DNA from: Leucogyrophana mollusca
Taxonomy: Eukaryota; Basidiomycota; Agaricomycetes; Boletales
DNA: 56,426 bases
Direction of reading: 5' to 3'
Assembly: GCA_021014945.1 (NCBI GenBank)
Contig: MU266516.1
Coordinates: forward strand, 1-56,426
The notes beneath the pieces were generated by a model. It saw only the letters and a program-made list of their open reading frames with translations, had not been told where the DNA came from and did no database searches. This document shows, piece by piece, positions 22,154-34,175 of this stretch. The first letter of the stretch is position 1, and each line of letters starts with the position of its first letter. Position numbers and translations under genes: made by a program.

Positions 22154-23728
22154 ATGAGATCTTTTGCGCTTGTTCTGCTCCTTGGAGCCCTCTCGGTATC
22201 CTCCGCGAGTGTCTCAGACCGAACTCAAGTTGTTCTCCCGGTGCCAGTGCGGCAGTCTGTTGCTCCATGCCCCCACCACCTCGAGGCCCTGCTTGCTATT
22301 CACGATGACCCGGTCAAAGTTATGCGCATCGTCGATCCCGGAAACGCTGCAGAGTTAGACGAACCTCGTCTGCTCCAGGTCTTTGGACAGGAAGCCAAGT
22401 GGATGACCGAGGGCGATAAGCTCCGGCTGAGAAGCCAAGGATTGAAATTCATGGACTTGACGGGCTACGAAGACTTGAAGGCGCAGGATGCCTTGGTAGG
22501 GATTCAGTCTGGTGAGTACTCGCTGGTAGGCTTTCTTTCCGGTTTATTTACAAACGTCCCACACCCAGCTTGGCCAGAGCTTCAATACCAGGACAAGGTT
22601 AGGGCTGTTACGTCCCACCTCCGCACCGAGCCCATGCAGGAAAACCTCGCCAACCTCACCTCCTTCCACAACCGCTTTTACCGATCAGAGTACGGCGTGC
22701 AGAGTTCTCGATGGATCTATAACCAGATTCTCAAGGTAATGTTTGCGCCCCCCTTCCATGATCGTGGGCAGTACGTTGAACACATTACGCCAGATAATAT
22801 CTGCCGCACCGCCCTCCGTTCGACTATCACTCGAGACCTTCCCGCACAGTTTCGCACAACCCAGCGTCATAGCTCGCTTTGAGCCCTTCTACGGTCGGGC
22901 CTCGCCAAACCCCAACATTGAGCTCCCCCGGATCATCGTCGGTGCACATCAAGACTCGGCGAACTATAGACTCCCGCTCCTTCCTGCCCCTGGTGCTGAC
23001 GACGATGGTTCAGGCTCGGTCACGATTCTTGAAGCGTTCAGAGCTTTGGTCCAGGCGGGGTTCAGGCCGGAGAGACCAGTGGAGTTCCACTGGTACGCAG
23101 GTGAGGAAGGCGGCCTTCTCGGAAGCCGAGAGGTTGTGGCAGAGTATGTTCAGCTGAAGAAGCCGGTGGGAGCTATGATTCAGTTCGTAGGTCTTTTATC
23201 TGAGACGCCTCCTAAACGCAAACACGACGTCTGACGCATCCTTTGATTTAGGACATGACTGCGTATGTACGTCCGGGCACAACTCCGGCGGTCACCTTTA
23301 TCACGACGGACGTTGATTCGTCTTTGACGAACTGGACTATGTCTTTGTCATCCGAGTATTCGACGTCACCCGTCAAAGGCGCTAAGCTGTTGTGAGTCTT
23401 TTTTGGTGTTGTGCTGCTGTTTGCTCAGCTGCATCTCTGCTATTTCAGCGCGGGAGCTGGTTCGGACCATATGTCTTGGTACCGTGCGGGCTTCCCGTCC
23501 ATTTTTGCCACCGAAGGAGATCCTTTCAAGGATTTCAACCCATATATCCACACAACGGAAGATCGAATGGATTTGAAGAACGGAGAGTTTTCATTCGAGG
23601 TATGCTTGTTCTACTTTTTAATGAAGGGACGTTCGTGGTTTACATACGTATTTACCCACCAGCACGCACTAGAGTTTGCGAAAGTTGCGGTCGGGTTTGT
23701 TGTCGAGCTTGGCGGATGGGTGGACTAG
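22154..23728 (+). CDS. Secreted leucine aminopeptidase, peptidase family M28
   Basis: Six exons (22154-22511, 22569-22735, 22794-23186, 23252-23391, 23449-23599, 23663-23728) give 424 aa, phases closed. Residues 1-16 or so form a signal peptide (ALVLLLGALSVSSA); a propeptide follows. The di-zinc site is complete: His in VGAHQDS, bridging Asp in GADDDGSGS, catalytic Glu-Glu in GEEGGLLGS, Asp in DMTAY and His in YIHTTEDRMD. The length and layout match the fungal Lap1 subfamily (M28E), which releases N-terminal residues from peptides outside the cell. The start at 22154 is preferred to the in-frame upstream ATG at 22073, since it begins directly with the signal peptide. Confidence 0.92.
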
Positions 23729-23834
23729 CTGTGATTGGCTAGCGCTCTTCAGTTTCTTGCTCAACATCTTCATCCAGATAATTCACGCATGCAAATTCTG
23801 GTATTTGACACAAAGATGACATGATTTCAAGCCC

Positions 23835-24988
23835 TTACAAATTACTTCGTATGAATGGCGCTTCGTTTGGCGCACGACGTGCGAGCTCCTTTGCCCAGCT
23901 AGTGGCGAGCCAGTCCTCGGACCTTTCCGTTCCTCGACGAACATACTCTAGTCCAACGTCCACGCATTCCCGGATCTCTTCCTCGTTTCCCCATCCCAAC
24001 GGCCTGGCCCAGTTAATCCAATGAACTCCCATGCCCACCACCACCCGAAAGGGGTCGACTTTGACTTTTGCCGCGCGGGCATAAGCCTTGAGGAAATGGT
24101 GGCGCATGCACTCGCCTACGACAGTGTTCTTGAAGCGCGACACGAAGAAGCAGTCTCCTGCGATCTCGACAACGTCTTTTGCGGGGTTTCCATATCGGCA
24201 CATCTCCCAATCGATGACCCAGAGCTTCTTCACAATCCTGGCCCCGTCTGGGCTGTCCTCGACGTCGATAAGTATGTTACCAAGCCAGTAGTCGCCCATG
24301 ATGAGTGTTTCGTTCGACGTCAAGGCTTCAGCCTTGAACATGTCAATGACCTCTTCGAGAAGTGGGTCAACCACGCCCGATAAGGCGGCGCGTGGAATGA
24401 CTACGTGAAGCATCGGTGAGCCGACAACTTTCTGCACTGGAGGAAGCCCAAGGCGTGGGGCGTCAGGACCTTTGCCCCAGACGTGAAGCTCCGCAATGAA
24501 CTCGGCAAGTTGAGTTGCCACAACGGCAACTAGATCGGAGGGAGGGGGAGGCTGGGTACAGAAATAATCAAGAAGGGTTGGTATCGTGCCGAGGTCTTGC
24601 ATGATCAACACATGTATGTCTTCGTCGTAGTGAATGACGGCTGGGACACCGATAAGGCCGCCTTTACCACAGAGCGGACTTTCCGAGACAGCTTTGAGAG
24701 CTCGATACTCGTATTGCTGTCGACTGATCAGTCTTGGGAGTGTATTGGCATGTGGTGAGCACTCGCCAATCTCTCAACAATCATTTCTGAGTTTGCGTAT
24801 GCAGCAAATGGCTGTGCATGCTTCAAGATAAGGCTTCGGTAGCCTTTGTAGGGGGTGCTCAGCCGGATACGCCATGTGTAGTTGCAATAACCGCCTTTTA
24901 CGAGCTCGATTGGGTCTGAAGTATTGAAGGTGGTGTGGTTGTTTAGATACGCATGGACGCTTTCTTCGGTGGTGAGTTCGAGAGGCAT
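23835..24988 (-). CDS. APH-fold phosphotransferase (kinase-like)
   Basis: Two exons (24988-24767, 24716-23835) give 367 aa. N-lobe: VKGGYCNYTWRIRL and LILKHAQPF with the ATP-binding lysine. Hinge: VLIMQDLG. Catalytic loop: IMGDYWLGNILID, with Asp and Asn in the usual HxDxxxxN positions. Metal-binding segment: VIDWEMCRYGNPAKDV, the IDWE replacing DFG. These define the APH (aminoglycoside/choline/methylthioribose kinase) superfamily; the small-molecule substrate is unknown. The intron (24717-24766) begins GCGAGT: a GC-AG intron is needed to give VERLQYEYRAL, which keeps family spacing. Convergent with the aminopeptidase, 106 bp apart. Confidence 0.8.
24717..24766 (-). other. Probable GC-AG intron in the kinase gene
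   Basis: Minus-strand ends GCGAGT and CGACAG, 50 nt, phase 0. The only nearby GT donor (GTGCTC, phase 1) does not match the acceptor phase. Confidence 0.55.
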
Positions 24989-25072
24989 TGTACAAGTGGG
25001 AGGTGCAAGAACTAGAAGGTACTTATCACTGTCACCTGGCCTCCTCTTTACTTAAACCCCTGATTGGAAGCA

Positions 25073-25709
25073 TTAGTTATCACACGACTCACTCACGCCG
25101 ATAGCAAGGAGAAGCACGGTCGAAGACTGCTCTTCTTTGCTCCGTACCGACCGCCACCTCCGGATTGCCATCGACCTGGCTGCCGGCAAGCACTCAAAGC
25201 GGTAAATACCCACCCGCCCTCGCAGACGTGTTACGTTGCTTGGAGCCAGATCGGTCACAAGCGATAGCCCACGAACTCTGTACACCAACCTAGTGTTAAC
25301 CTTCTCTGGTTCCCCGAGCGGCATTGTCCCAGGCCCCACCGCCCGTAGTTCGCATCGCTCCCGCCGGATACCTGCATGTACAAGTGGCCAGAGTATCGTC
25401 ATGAATGGTCCAATAACATGGGAGTACCAATCCGGCCAGGGCCATGTTCTGTCTATTCCTGGACAGGGGATTTCCATGTGAGAGTGGACGAAGAATCGTT
25501 CTCTACAATACTCGCAGAAACCCATGCTTCGCCACGGAACTCGGGACATGTACCTGGGCAGTAACGCTCTCATTATGTAGCAAGGTATCCAAGGCCAAGT
25601 TAGTGCTCTCAGGTGAGGAGCAGCCACTCACCACGAACCTGCAGTTGGTGGCTTCCTGGCCTGGTGTCCATGAGTTCAGGTACAGCCACCCATAGTCAAC
25701 CACAGACAT
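25073..25709 (-). CDS. Unrecognised ORF, tentative
   Basis: An ATG at 25709 opens MSVVDYGWLYLNSWTPGQ before a GTGAGT donor, and a later frame runs to a stop at 25073 with TWPWPDWYSHVIGPFMTILW and ECLPAARSMAIRRWRS. The two are separated by a frame change around 25540 that I could not solve with a normal intron. The Trp-rich segment suggests a membrane-associated protein. I do not recognise a family. Confidence 0.3.
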
Positions 25710-26615
25710 TATAGTACGTTCAGTCAGCCCAATGGATCAGGATTGTGAAACAGCATGCATGAAGAACTGGCTGATATCGATGGAACATAAAGCCAAGCGC
25801 CTCAGAATAACCACAATCCTGCAAGCTCATTGAATCACCAAAAACTTGTTGTCTGGTGTTTTCTCGGACGGCGAGAATTATTATCTAATGGCCCTGAACA
25901 CCTGCGGGTGGGGCTTATCATACAACAGCACACATCCGAGAATAACAACTGGATTGAAAGTCCACCTGAAGGCCATAAATCAACATCCACCCGCCAGCCA
26001 GCGCCGACATCATGCATGTAGCATGTAGCACCAGTACAGATGGCGAACAGCACGGCAGTGCGACGTTTGCTGATCTTGTCTTCCTCGCCACACGGTTTCT
26101 GCTTCTGTTATTTTGCCTCCAGGACAAACATCCCATCACATCGTGCGAAGAATCCGTATGGACTCCTTTGTCCAGAGGATCCCGCAGCATCTGGGCTTCG
26201 TCATCGGCGGATGGGGCATCTGAGATCTTATCAGCTGAATGTCGCCTATCGTAAATGATTCCCGCTGGCTGGCTTCCTAGACTAATAGGGCAATTCGGAG
26301 ACGAATAGGTAAGTGGAACTACTCGGCCGAACAGTAGTAAAGGGAAGTTGACTTGTTTACATCAGATAATGGCAACAAGCGAGTATGGCACGGGTTGCAC
26401 AGAATTGCGTTCATCATGTCACAGAATAGGGCTCAAGCACTCAAGGCCCATCAGAACCACGCACGAGTGGGGTTGTCCCACAAATAGGTAGGTGCTCGAG
26501 AACGTGTTACCTTCTCGGCTGCTTTACGGAATATCGACGGCGCTGGTATTAAAGGCAGTGGTACATTACCGTCTATCTCAGTATCTAAGCAGTAAAGATT
26601 TTTGTGCCTTCGACA
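25710..26615. other. Intergenic region
   Basis: About 0.9 kb upstream of the second P450. No supported gene. Confidence 0.4.
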
Positions 26616-28857
26616 ATGTCTTCACTGGATACTCGCTTTACGCTCATACTCTCCCTGTCTGTGGTGGCCATCGTCCTCGTTGACCGTATCGCAAGGAAGA
26701 AAAAGGCTGCAGGCGGGCTTCCCCTGCCTCCCGGTCCTACACAACTCCCCATTGTGGGAAACCTACTCTCTCTGGACAAGAGAGGGGCCTTTCATACCTA
26801 TCTGGATTGGGCGGCTACCTACGGTAACTGATCCATACCTTCCAACGAGATCTCACCTCTCATGCTTTACCATAGGGGACTTGGTCTACGCTCGATTCCT
26901 CAACGAAGAGATCATCGTCATCAACTCCAAGAAGATTGCAGTGGACCTGCTGGAAAAGCGCTCTAACAACTATTCCGATCGACCATTCCTTGCCGCTCTT
27001 ATACCGTGAGTGGTCTCTTTCACTTCTTTCGATGACAGCATAAAATTGCATCCCAACATCTCTCAGATTCGGGTGGAACTTCAACTTCGGTAACGCGCAT
27101 TATGGAGAGTATTGGCGAGTCCGTCGCAAGCTCTTCCATCAGACTTTCCGAGCGGAGGCCGTCGCGAAGTTTCGCCCTATGCAACTTTCCAAAATGCATG
27201 ACCTCCTGACCAATGTTCTTGAAGAGCCAGAGGACTACGTCGGTCACCTCGAGTCGTTAGTAACGAATCTTTTTCGTGTGCCAGTCACTTGCCCCGCCAT
27301 TTCTAATCAGTCTCTACGCAGATACACCGCGGCTATCGCCATGGCGGCAGTGTATGGGTACGATACCAAGCCCCGAAACGACCCTCTTGTAGCTATCGCC
27401 AACAAGGCCATCTTCGGACCTCTCAAGGTTCTGGCGCCCGAGGGAACGGCTCTTGTAAACAAGTTCCCATTTTGTGAGTTTCCCTTAGCCGATTACCTTT
27501 ACACTTTTTGTCTCACCGTGCCATCAGTGTTACGTCTTCCCAACTGGTTCCCTGGTGCTACCATCGCACGCAATGCCAGAATGTCCTACAATAATATCCA
27601 AGACATGATCGAAGCTCCCCATGAACTTGTGGTGAAGAGAGTGGTACGTATTCTCACTTGTAGACACGTGCACCGCTGAGGCAGCAACAGATAAACGGGA
27701 CGGAAACCCCCTCTCTTGTTTCTGACATGCTGCAAAGAATGGAAGAAGAAGAGCCCGACCAAGTACCTGCGTTCCAGGCGATTCTCAAAGACGTATCAAG
27801 CACTACTATCGCAGGTGCGCTTCAAACCCGTTGTTTTCTTTGAGTTGAAACAAACATTGCTTCCTCGCGGTGCATCCCTAGCGGCATCCGAGAGCGTGAG
27901 TCTCCCTTGACTTATCTGGTGCAGTGTAAGCTTACTAACTGCCCGAAAAGTCAACTGCGGTGCTGGTCGTGTTTGTACTCGCCATGGTCCTGCATCCCGA
28001 AGCTCAACAGCGAGCTCGTGCACAAATAGACGCAGTTGTGGGGTCAGATCGGCTTCCTGATTTCAACGACAGAGAATCTCTGCCTTACGTCGATGCCATT
28101 CTGCGGGAAAGTATGAGGTGGGAGCCTGTTACGCCGATTGGTAAGGCTGAGTAGCGTTACCTCTCATGTCCTTGGCTGAGCTGCTTTTGCATAGGGCTGC
28201 CTCATGCAACTACGGCCAGTGACGTTTATGAAGGGTACTTCATTCCCAAGGGTAGGTGGCTTTTTGCGCCATCCATGCCGTTTCGATTGCTGACTATCCT
28301 GCAGGTGCCACTATCGTTGCAAACGCATGGTATCTATGAATCTCACTCCGCCACATTCAGGGCCTCTTACCTACGCACTTTGACAGGGCGATGTCGCGCG
28401 ACGAGTCTATATACCCCAATGCATCAGAATTCAAGCCGGAAAGGTGGCTCGACGCAGATGGGCAACTGACTGACGCTGAACCGCCAAATTTCGTGTTTGG
28501 ATGGGGCAGGCGCATATGTGAGTTTATGCGAATCTTCCTAAACGTGACCCTGACACATGTGAGCTTCTCAGGCCCAGGCCGGCACGCCGCCGACGCAACG
28601 ATGTGGATCGCTATCTGCTCACTGCTCTCAAACTTCGAGTTCCACAAAGCCAAAGATGCTCAAGGGAAGGATGTCGATTTCGTGCCCAAGTTCACAGCTG
28701 GATTCGTTCGGTAAATTTCATTCGCGCTTTTAGGAGAAGGGTATTCGCGATGCTAAATATATATCCCAGCCTGCCCGATCCATTCCCAACTCGTATTGTC
28801 CCGCGCGCCGGTTTCGACGCGGACAAACTGGCTCACTTGATTCGTACAAGCACATAA
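26616..28857 (+). CDS. Cytochrome P450, O-methylsterigmatocystin oxidoreductase-like class
   Basis: About twelve introns. An N-terminal anchor (LILSLSVVAIVLVDRI) is followed by the proline hinge LPLPPGPTQLPIVGN. Further landmarks are WRVRRKLFHQTF (C-helix), an I-helix region AGAASESSTAVL instead of the usual AGxDTT, ILRESMRWEPVTP (ExxR), FKPERWLD, and the haem loop FVFGWGRRICPGRHAAD with the cysteine supplied across an intron. The C-terminus is PRAGFDADKLAHLIRTST. This is the many-introned basidiomycete P450 group often annotated as CYP64-like. The substrate is unknown. It heads the row of metabolic genes to 44.6 kb and is co-oriented with the SDR, ligase, synthase and isomerase. Confidence 0.88.
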
Positions 28858-29260
28858 AATCGGCCATGGCGGGCCCGCATAAAACCGGTCAGGATCGAAT
28901 GGTATGAAGGTTCTTGACAGTTTGGGTTGTGCTAGAGGAGGATGAGTCTTTCAATCTGTACATAATCAAGTGGCTTCGATATGTATCTGTCCCGCTGCAA
29001 ACAACCGCTTCTCTGCCCCCCCTTTCGTCATCAATGCATTGTATATTGGCTCCCTCTGAGATGCTCATTCAATTCTTACCCGCCGAGAAGTGCAGCACTT
29101 CTAGATCTCCGAATGTGTGAAGAAGCTTCAGGTGGAACCTCTGATCAGATTTATCCGAGAAGATGGCCTAGGTCTGTGTACCCAGACTGACGGTGCATTA
29201 TACAGGATTGAGCATGTTTATCTTTGGTCCTGGAGCTCTAACGATGTGCCAGCTCAAACC
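28858..29260. other. Intergenic region
   Basis: Convergent 3' flanks of the P450 and the reductase. Nothing else seen. Confidence 0.4.
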
Positions 29261-30554
29261 CTAAACGGACTCCCCAGGGCGAACAACGAGCTTCTTGGCG
29301 CTAACCAAATTATCCTTCAACATCTCCAAGCCAGGGACTATCCCGTTCAAGCCACCAGGAACGACTTCAACTGTGTTGGCCTGAAAGCGCAAGTTGTTTC
29401 GTTAACCATCTTGAGCCCGAAATTCCCAACATACCAAGATGTCCCTATCTGCGAGCAGCTTCGGTAGATGCTGACAAACTATAGCCCCAAAGTCTAGATT
29501 CTCAAGCACATGGAAGTTTCCAGTCACGGGTATGATGTGTTTGTAGTCGCCTTCTTTGGGCGTGACGGAGGGAGGAAGTGTAACCACGAGATGGCCTCCA
29601 GTTGCCAGTATGTCGTACCCTCCTTGCTGAGTGTCTTCGTGGGAAACAGCGTCGTATACGATGTTGATGGGCACAGTTGTAATCTTCGTGATGTCTTTCG
29701 ATATGGTGGAGAAAGGGAGACTGCGATCAATCACGTGGGTGGCACCAAGAGACTGGAGATGTGCTACGTTGTGAGGTGACGCAGTAGTGATGATGGGAGA
29801 AAATCCAGACAGCCTGGCGAACTGGATGACTGTGGACGATGGTCGGAGTAGGGAATTCGATGCTAATCGTGCACCTACCATACTGTCCTACAGAGGAGGA
29901 ACCGCCGAGCACCAGGAAAGGCTGCCCTTGATATTTTCCGCGCCCGCTGTCCCACGGTGCCTGATAGCCAATGCCAATGGTAGGTTGGGAGTATAGGGGT
30001 ATGACGGCGGTGGCAATCCCAACAGACAGAGACGCAGCTTGATCAAAAGATACGTTGTCCGGAAGCTGAGTAGCCTATTTCATTGACGGACCGTTAAAAT
30101 CTGCGCACTTACTCACCTTCGCGGCTATTGAAGCTGGGACTATAACAAACTGCTGAAAGGCGGCCTTCCTCTTGTCCGAGTCCGTGGTGCACTCATGGAA
30201 TCTGGTAGGGTGATGAGTGTTGTCTGAGGGCACAGGATATCTTGCAATTTACACCCTGTCGCCCTTCGCGAACCCAGAAACTCCTTCCCCGACGACCTCT
30301 ACCGTCCCAGCGACCTCATGTCCTAGGATCGCAGGGTACTCTTCGACCCAAAGGCCCGCTGCCTGTATTTTCCAGTCTATCGACGGTCTAGATGACATAA
30401 ACTCCCAAAAAAGCCGAATCTTACCGACTGGATTTAATCCGATTGAATGCACTCTGACAAGAAGTTCTCCAGGCCTAGGGAACGGGACATCGACGGAATC
30501 GACGCTGAAGGAACCTGACTTCTGGGTGAGGAAAAGGGCAAGCTGCGAGGGCAT
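29261..30554 (-). CDS. Medium-chain reductase, ToxD/zinc-type alcohol dehydrogenase-like
   Basis: Five exons (30554-30253, 30201-30117, 30074-29879, 29829-29435, 29380-29261) give 365 aa, phases closed. The GroES-like half shows ILGHEVAGTVEVVGEGVSGF and KGDRV; the catalytic zinc cysteine/histidine set is not complete. The NADPH-binding half has LGGSSSVGQYVIQFARLSG and VIDRSLPF. The end is VEVVPGGLNGIVPGLEMLKD and SAKKLVVRPGE, typical of fungal ToxD-like and trans-acting enoyl reductases. It likely reduces an enoyl or ketone group. The start chosen (30554) removes an unlikely upstream 17-residue Arg-rich stretch. Confidence 0.87.
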
Positions 30555-31312
30555 GTCGCCAGTCAGATTATGCTGTGTGAGGTAGCCTCGGGAACGGGAC
30601 CTCACTCAGATACAACAGGGTGCGGTTGTTGGATGTTAGCGTAATCCCTCATTCCCGTCATTGATTCTGAAAAAGTTAACAATAACATCATTGAACCAAG
30701 ATAAGTGACATCTCGGCGATATCAATCGATTAGTTTGGCTTGGCCGCTCACACGCGCCATTGCGGTAGCCGTCAATATGGTCCATCAGAACTGCCCGGCA
30801 GGGAACTACTACACACCTTCTCCTTGACTCTGACTGACGACATGCATGGAAGTCCCTATCCATAAGGGGCGTGCTGTCTCCAGATGGAAAGACTTTTCGC
30901 GTAAATGTTCCTGCACTATAGGGAGGGATGGGGAGGGATGGGGTTCCTATTAACCTCTCACGTTAAGTTTTTGCGTCCGAAAAGTGTCTATTTTGCGGGG
31001 CTCCTGGCCGACTTCTCGCTATGGTTGTCGTAGCGATGTCATGACTGCCTGATTCACTCAGGTATGTTGCCGCCTTGGAGGCACAGACCTTCCTTTCTTT
31101 GGGATTCAAGACAATCGATGGCCGTGAGTTCGGAACCCCGTAATAGCGATACTGGTGAAAGGGTGTCCTGACAAAACTCAATCGAAAGCAACGGACATCA
31201 CAATGGGGTTTGTGGGCTTGAAATAGAGCGCTGTATCACCAGTTATGGGGTCAGTGCTGCAGGATAAGACCGTGGACCCCCAGCAGCAATCAGCAACTGC
31301 CGAACCTGCAAA
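30555..31312. other. Divergent promoter region, reductase and SDR
   Basis: About 0.76 kb between two divergent genes. It contains a short G-rich tandem (GGGAGGGATGGGGAGGGATG, about 30921-30940). No ORF is supported. Co-regulation of the flanking genes is possible but not shown. Confidence 0.4.
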
Positions 31313-32402
31313 ATGTCGATTCCCAAGGTTTGGCTGAGTAGGTGTCCCTTACATACTAGCCCGTCACGCACTTACAGTAAATTTGGCCCACATCAGTAAC
31401 TGGCGCTTCTTCAGGCCTGGGACGGGCTGTCACGGAATTCGTGCTCCAGCATGGAGACATCGCTGTGGCCACTCTGCGCAAACCCGAGGTCTTGTCAGAC
31501 CTTGTCGCCCAGTTCCCAAGCGACAAGCTGCTCGTTGTAAAGCTCGATGTCACGAAGCAAACCGACATCGAAGCTGCATTCGCACAAGCAAAGTCCGTCT
31601 TCGGCAGAATCGACATTGTGTTGAACAATGCAGGCTTCGGTGTCGTTGCCGAGGTCGAGGGCACCAGCGATGCAACAGCTCGCCGCCTTTTTGAGGTCAA
31701 CTTCTGGGGAGCAGCGAATATCAGTAGAGAAGCCGTTCGATTCTTACGTGAGGAAAACACCCCAGCCGGCGGCAGGCTTTTACAAGTCTCGTCACAATCC
31801 GGAATCGAGTCTACACCTGGTGTGGGATACTACGCCGCTAGGTATGGATATTCACTCAAAAAACTCACATTCCTACATATTGCTAATTCGTTTCCGGCAG
31901 TAAATTTGGTGAGGGACTTCGTCGAGGTCAAATTTTCAGTCTTTTTGAATATGCCCTGTGGTATAGCGTTTGAAGGTCTGAGTGAGGGTTTGTCCCGGGA
32001 ATTGGATCCTAGTTGGAACATCAAGGTAATAGATGACTCCTTGCATAGAGGACGTGCTAAAGGAACCCTGTGCAGCTCATCATCCTAGAACCTGGGCCAT
32101 TTCGCACAAAATGCCCGACCGATGCAGTCGTCGAGCCCATGCACCCTGCCTATGCGAACCCGACTCTCCCAACGGTAGCATGGCGCAACATTTGCATATC
32201 TTCTGAGATCAACAAATACTTCGCCGGTGACCCCGATAAATTTGCTGCTGCTGTGCATAAGGCGGCATACCTCGACGATCCTCCCCTGAGGCTTCCGATA
32301 CACGAAGCCACGCTCTCGTCTATGAGAAAGAAAGGGAAGGAGTTCCTGGATGCAGCGGACAAGTACGAGTCTTGGTCGGAAGGTATCATGTGCGAAGACT
32401 AG
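31313..32402 (+). CDS. Short-chain dehydrogenase/reductase (SDR)
   Basis: Five exons (31313-31337, 31397-31841, 31901-31908, 31967-32025, 32076-32402) give 287 aa, phases closed. Classical SDR motifs: ITGASSGLGRAV (TGxxxGxG, NADP site), LDVTKQTD, VLNNAGFG (NNAG), VSSQSG with the catalytic Ser, and YYAASK, where YxxxK is split by an intron and its lysine lies in an 8-nt exon. PGPFRT follows. An oxidoreductase of alcohol/ketone groups, substrate unknown. The first 25-nt exon encodes MSIPKVWL. It sits between the enoyl reductase and the oxoamine synthase. Confidence 0.9.
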
Positions 32403-32788
32403 TTCGAAGTGGCTTTCAGCTCCATAAATGCCAGTTTCCATTTGCAAGTCCTGTATCTTCTTATCTGATGTGGAACGCCCCACATTTCTGGCCCTCAAGG
32501 TCCAGAAGGAAGTTAGCTGCGGACATTGTCATGCTCATGCTCATGAATAGGCCAAGGAACCATGCGTTGGTAGCCTCATGACTTACATGTGTGAGTGCAC
32601 ACATGAACAGCTTTCGTGCTACGTGCAGCCCGTGCCCAGCCGGCACAACGAGGGGTCTAATTCTTTTGAGACAGCTATTTACGACAACAGGGGAAGCCTT
32701 CGATGGAAACAAAAATAGGACGTCGAGAGGTGCAATTGGGTCTTTGGCTGAATCAGAGTCTGGCCACTGGCCCTACATGATGGTAGAA
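32403..32788. other. Short intergenic stretch
   Basis: Convergent 3' flanks of the SDR and the oxoamine synthase. Nothing seen. Confidence 0.4.
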
Positions 32789-34175
32789 TCAGAATGGGAT
32801 CCATAGGTCGCCCGCTAAGCACGTACTTTTTCCTGATGCCCACTGCATCAACAAAGTCACAAAGCCATCAATATCCTCCTTCGTGTTGCGCGCATGAATA
32901 ATCAAGCGAATTCTCGGATCCCTGACCACGGGATACGTGAATGGCGTCGCGGCATATCCTCGCGGCCGAAGGAAGTCCGAAAGATCGTTGGCCAGTGTGC
33001 TGAAAATGGGGATGATAGGCGAACACAGCTCCGTAGCTCCCTCATACATGGGATTATCCTCCAAGCGTAACACGTCCTTTGGAACGCGTTTGAATGCGGT
33101 TGACAAAGCTGCGTAAGCGTAAAGGCAATTTGCTCTTAGCTGTTTACGAAGCTTGAAATTTCAAATTTAGTTACGACAACATGCATTTAGGAGGGAAAAG
33201 TCTAATCTTACCTGATTCCCCCGCTCGCTCATTATGACGTCGAATAGAGAATTTGCGGCATGAATGCTAATGTGCGGCATTGACGTGGCAAACATGAAAC
33301 TCCTTGCGAAGTTTATCAAGTACTGGCGGATCGTTGGGGACGTCAAAATGACGCCTGCAATAAGCTGGTTAACGAGGTTGCACGGTAGGCCGAGAGATAA
33401 AAACATTACCTCCTTGTAGTCCAACCGCTTTGCCAAAAGTATGCATCGTAGTGTGCACGCGATCGTTCAAACCGAGATGTGCAACAAAACCACTACCATC
33501 GGGTCCGTACATGGCCGTGGTGTGCGCCTCATCAACGGCAATGTGCGCGTGACCAGAGGGCACAAGTTTTTCCACAAGCTCAACTATCTCTCGCAAGGGA
33601 CAAAAATCGCCATCCATGCTATACAAACTCTCGACGGAGATGAACACTGTAGCGTTCCCAGATACTATTTTGGGATGCTTTTTGAGCGCGTCAACGAGGA
33701 CCGCATGGAAGGATGAGACGGAGTTGTGGTCGAAGCGATAGCTTGCTTCGGCCTGAGCTAGGCGAAACCCCTCTCGGCAAGACATGTGGATGAGGTCGTC
33801 GTATATGATGATGTCGTTGGGCTGGGGCACTGATCCCCAAAAAGCGAGGTTGGCGGTGAAGCCAGTATTTGTCAGGAGTGCGGCGGGAGCATGGTAGTGG
33901 TGCTGAAGGCGGCGCTCAAGGGCATTATAATCATCAGAGTTTCCGGTTGCGAGTCGGGAACCTGTCGAGCCAAAAAGGCAGGGATTATTGGCAATTCTGG
34001 CGACGAGGTATTCACGCGCGACCGGGTCGGTGGTGAGGGATAAGTAGTCGTTCGAGAACAAATCAGGCGCAGACGAAGGGAGAGGCTCTGTAATATCGAA
34101 AATGTACATTCCGGTGTCCGCGCGATCTGCGAGCGCTTGCTGAAGAGCATTGAGGAGGGGGGTGTCTGCGCTCAT
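32789..34175 (-). CDS. Alpha-oxoamine synthase (BioF/KAPA synthase-like PLP enzyme)
   Basis: Three exons (34175-33410, 33354-33212, 33139-32789) give 419 aa, phases closed. This family condenses an amino acid with an acyl-CoA (or acyl-ACP) with loss of CO2. Motifs: NDYLSLTTDP, FGSTGSRLATGNSDDYNALE, LTNTGFTANLAFWGS, DDLIHMSCREGFRLA, FISVESLYSMDGDFCPL, IAVDEAHTTAMYGPDGSG and HTFGKAVGLQGG with the PLP lysine. This matches fungal 8-amino-7-oxononanoate synthase-like proteins of secondary clusters as well as true biotin BioF. I see no BioA/BioD gene in the window, so a biotin role gets no support from context. The C-terminal 12 residues after WASGKST may be an unspliced tail. Confidence 0.88.
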
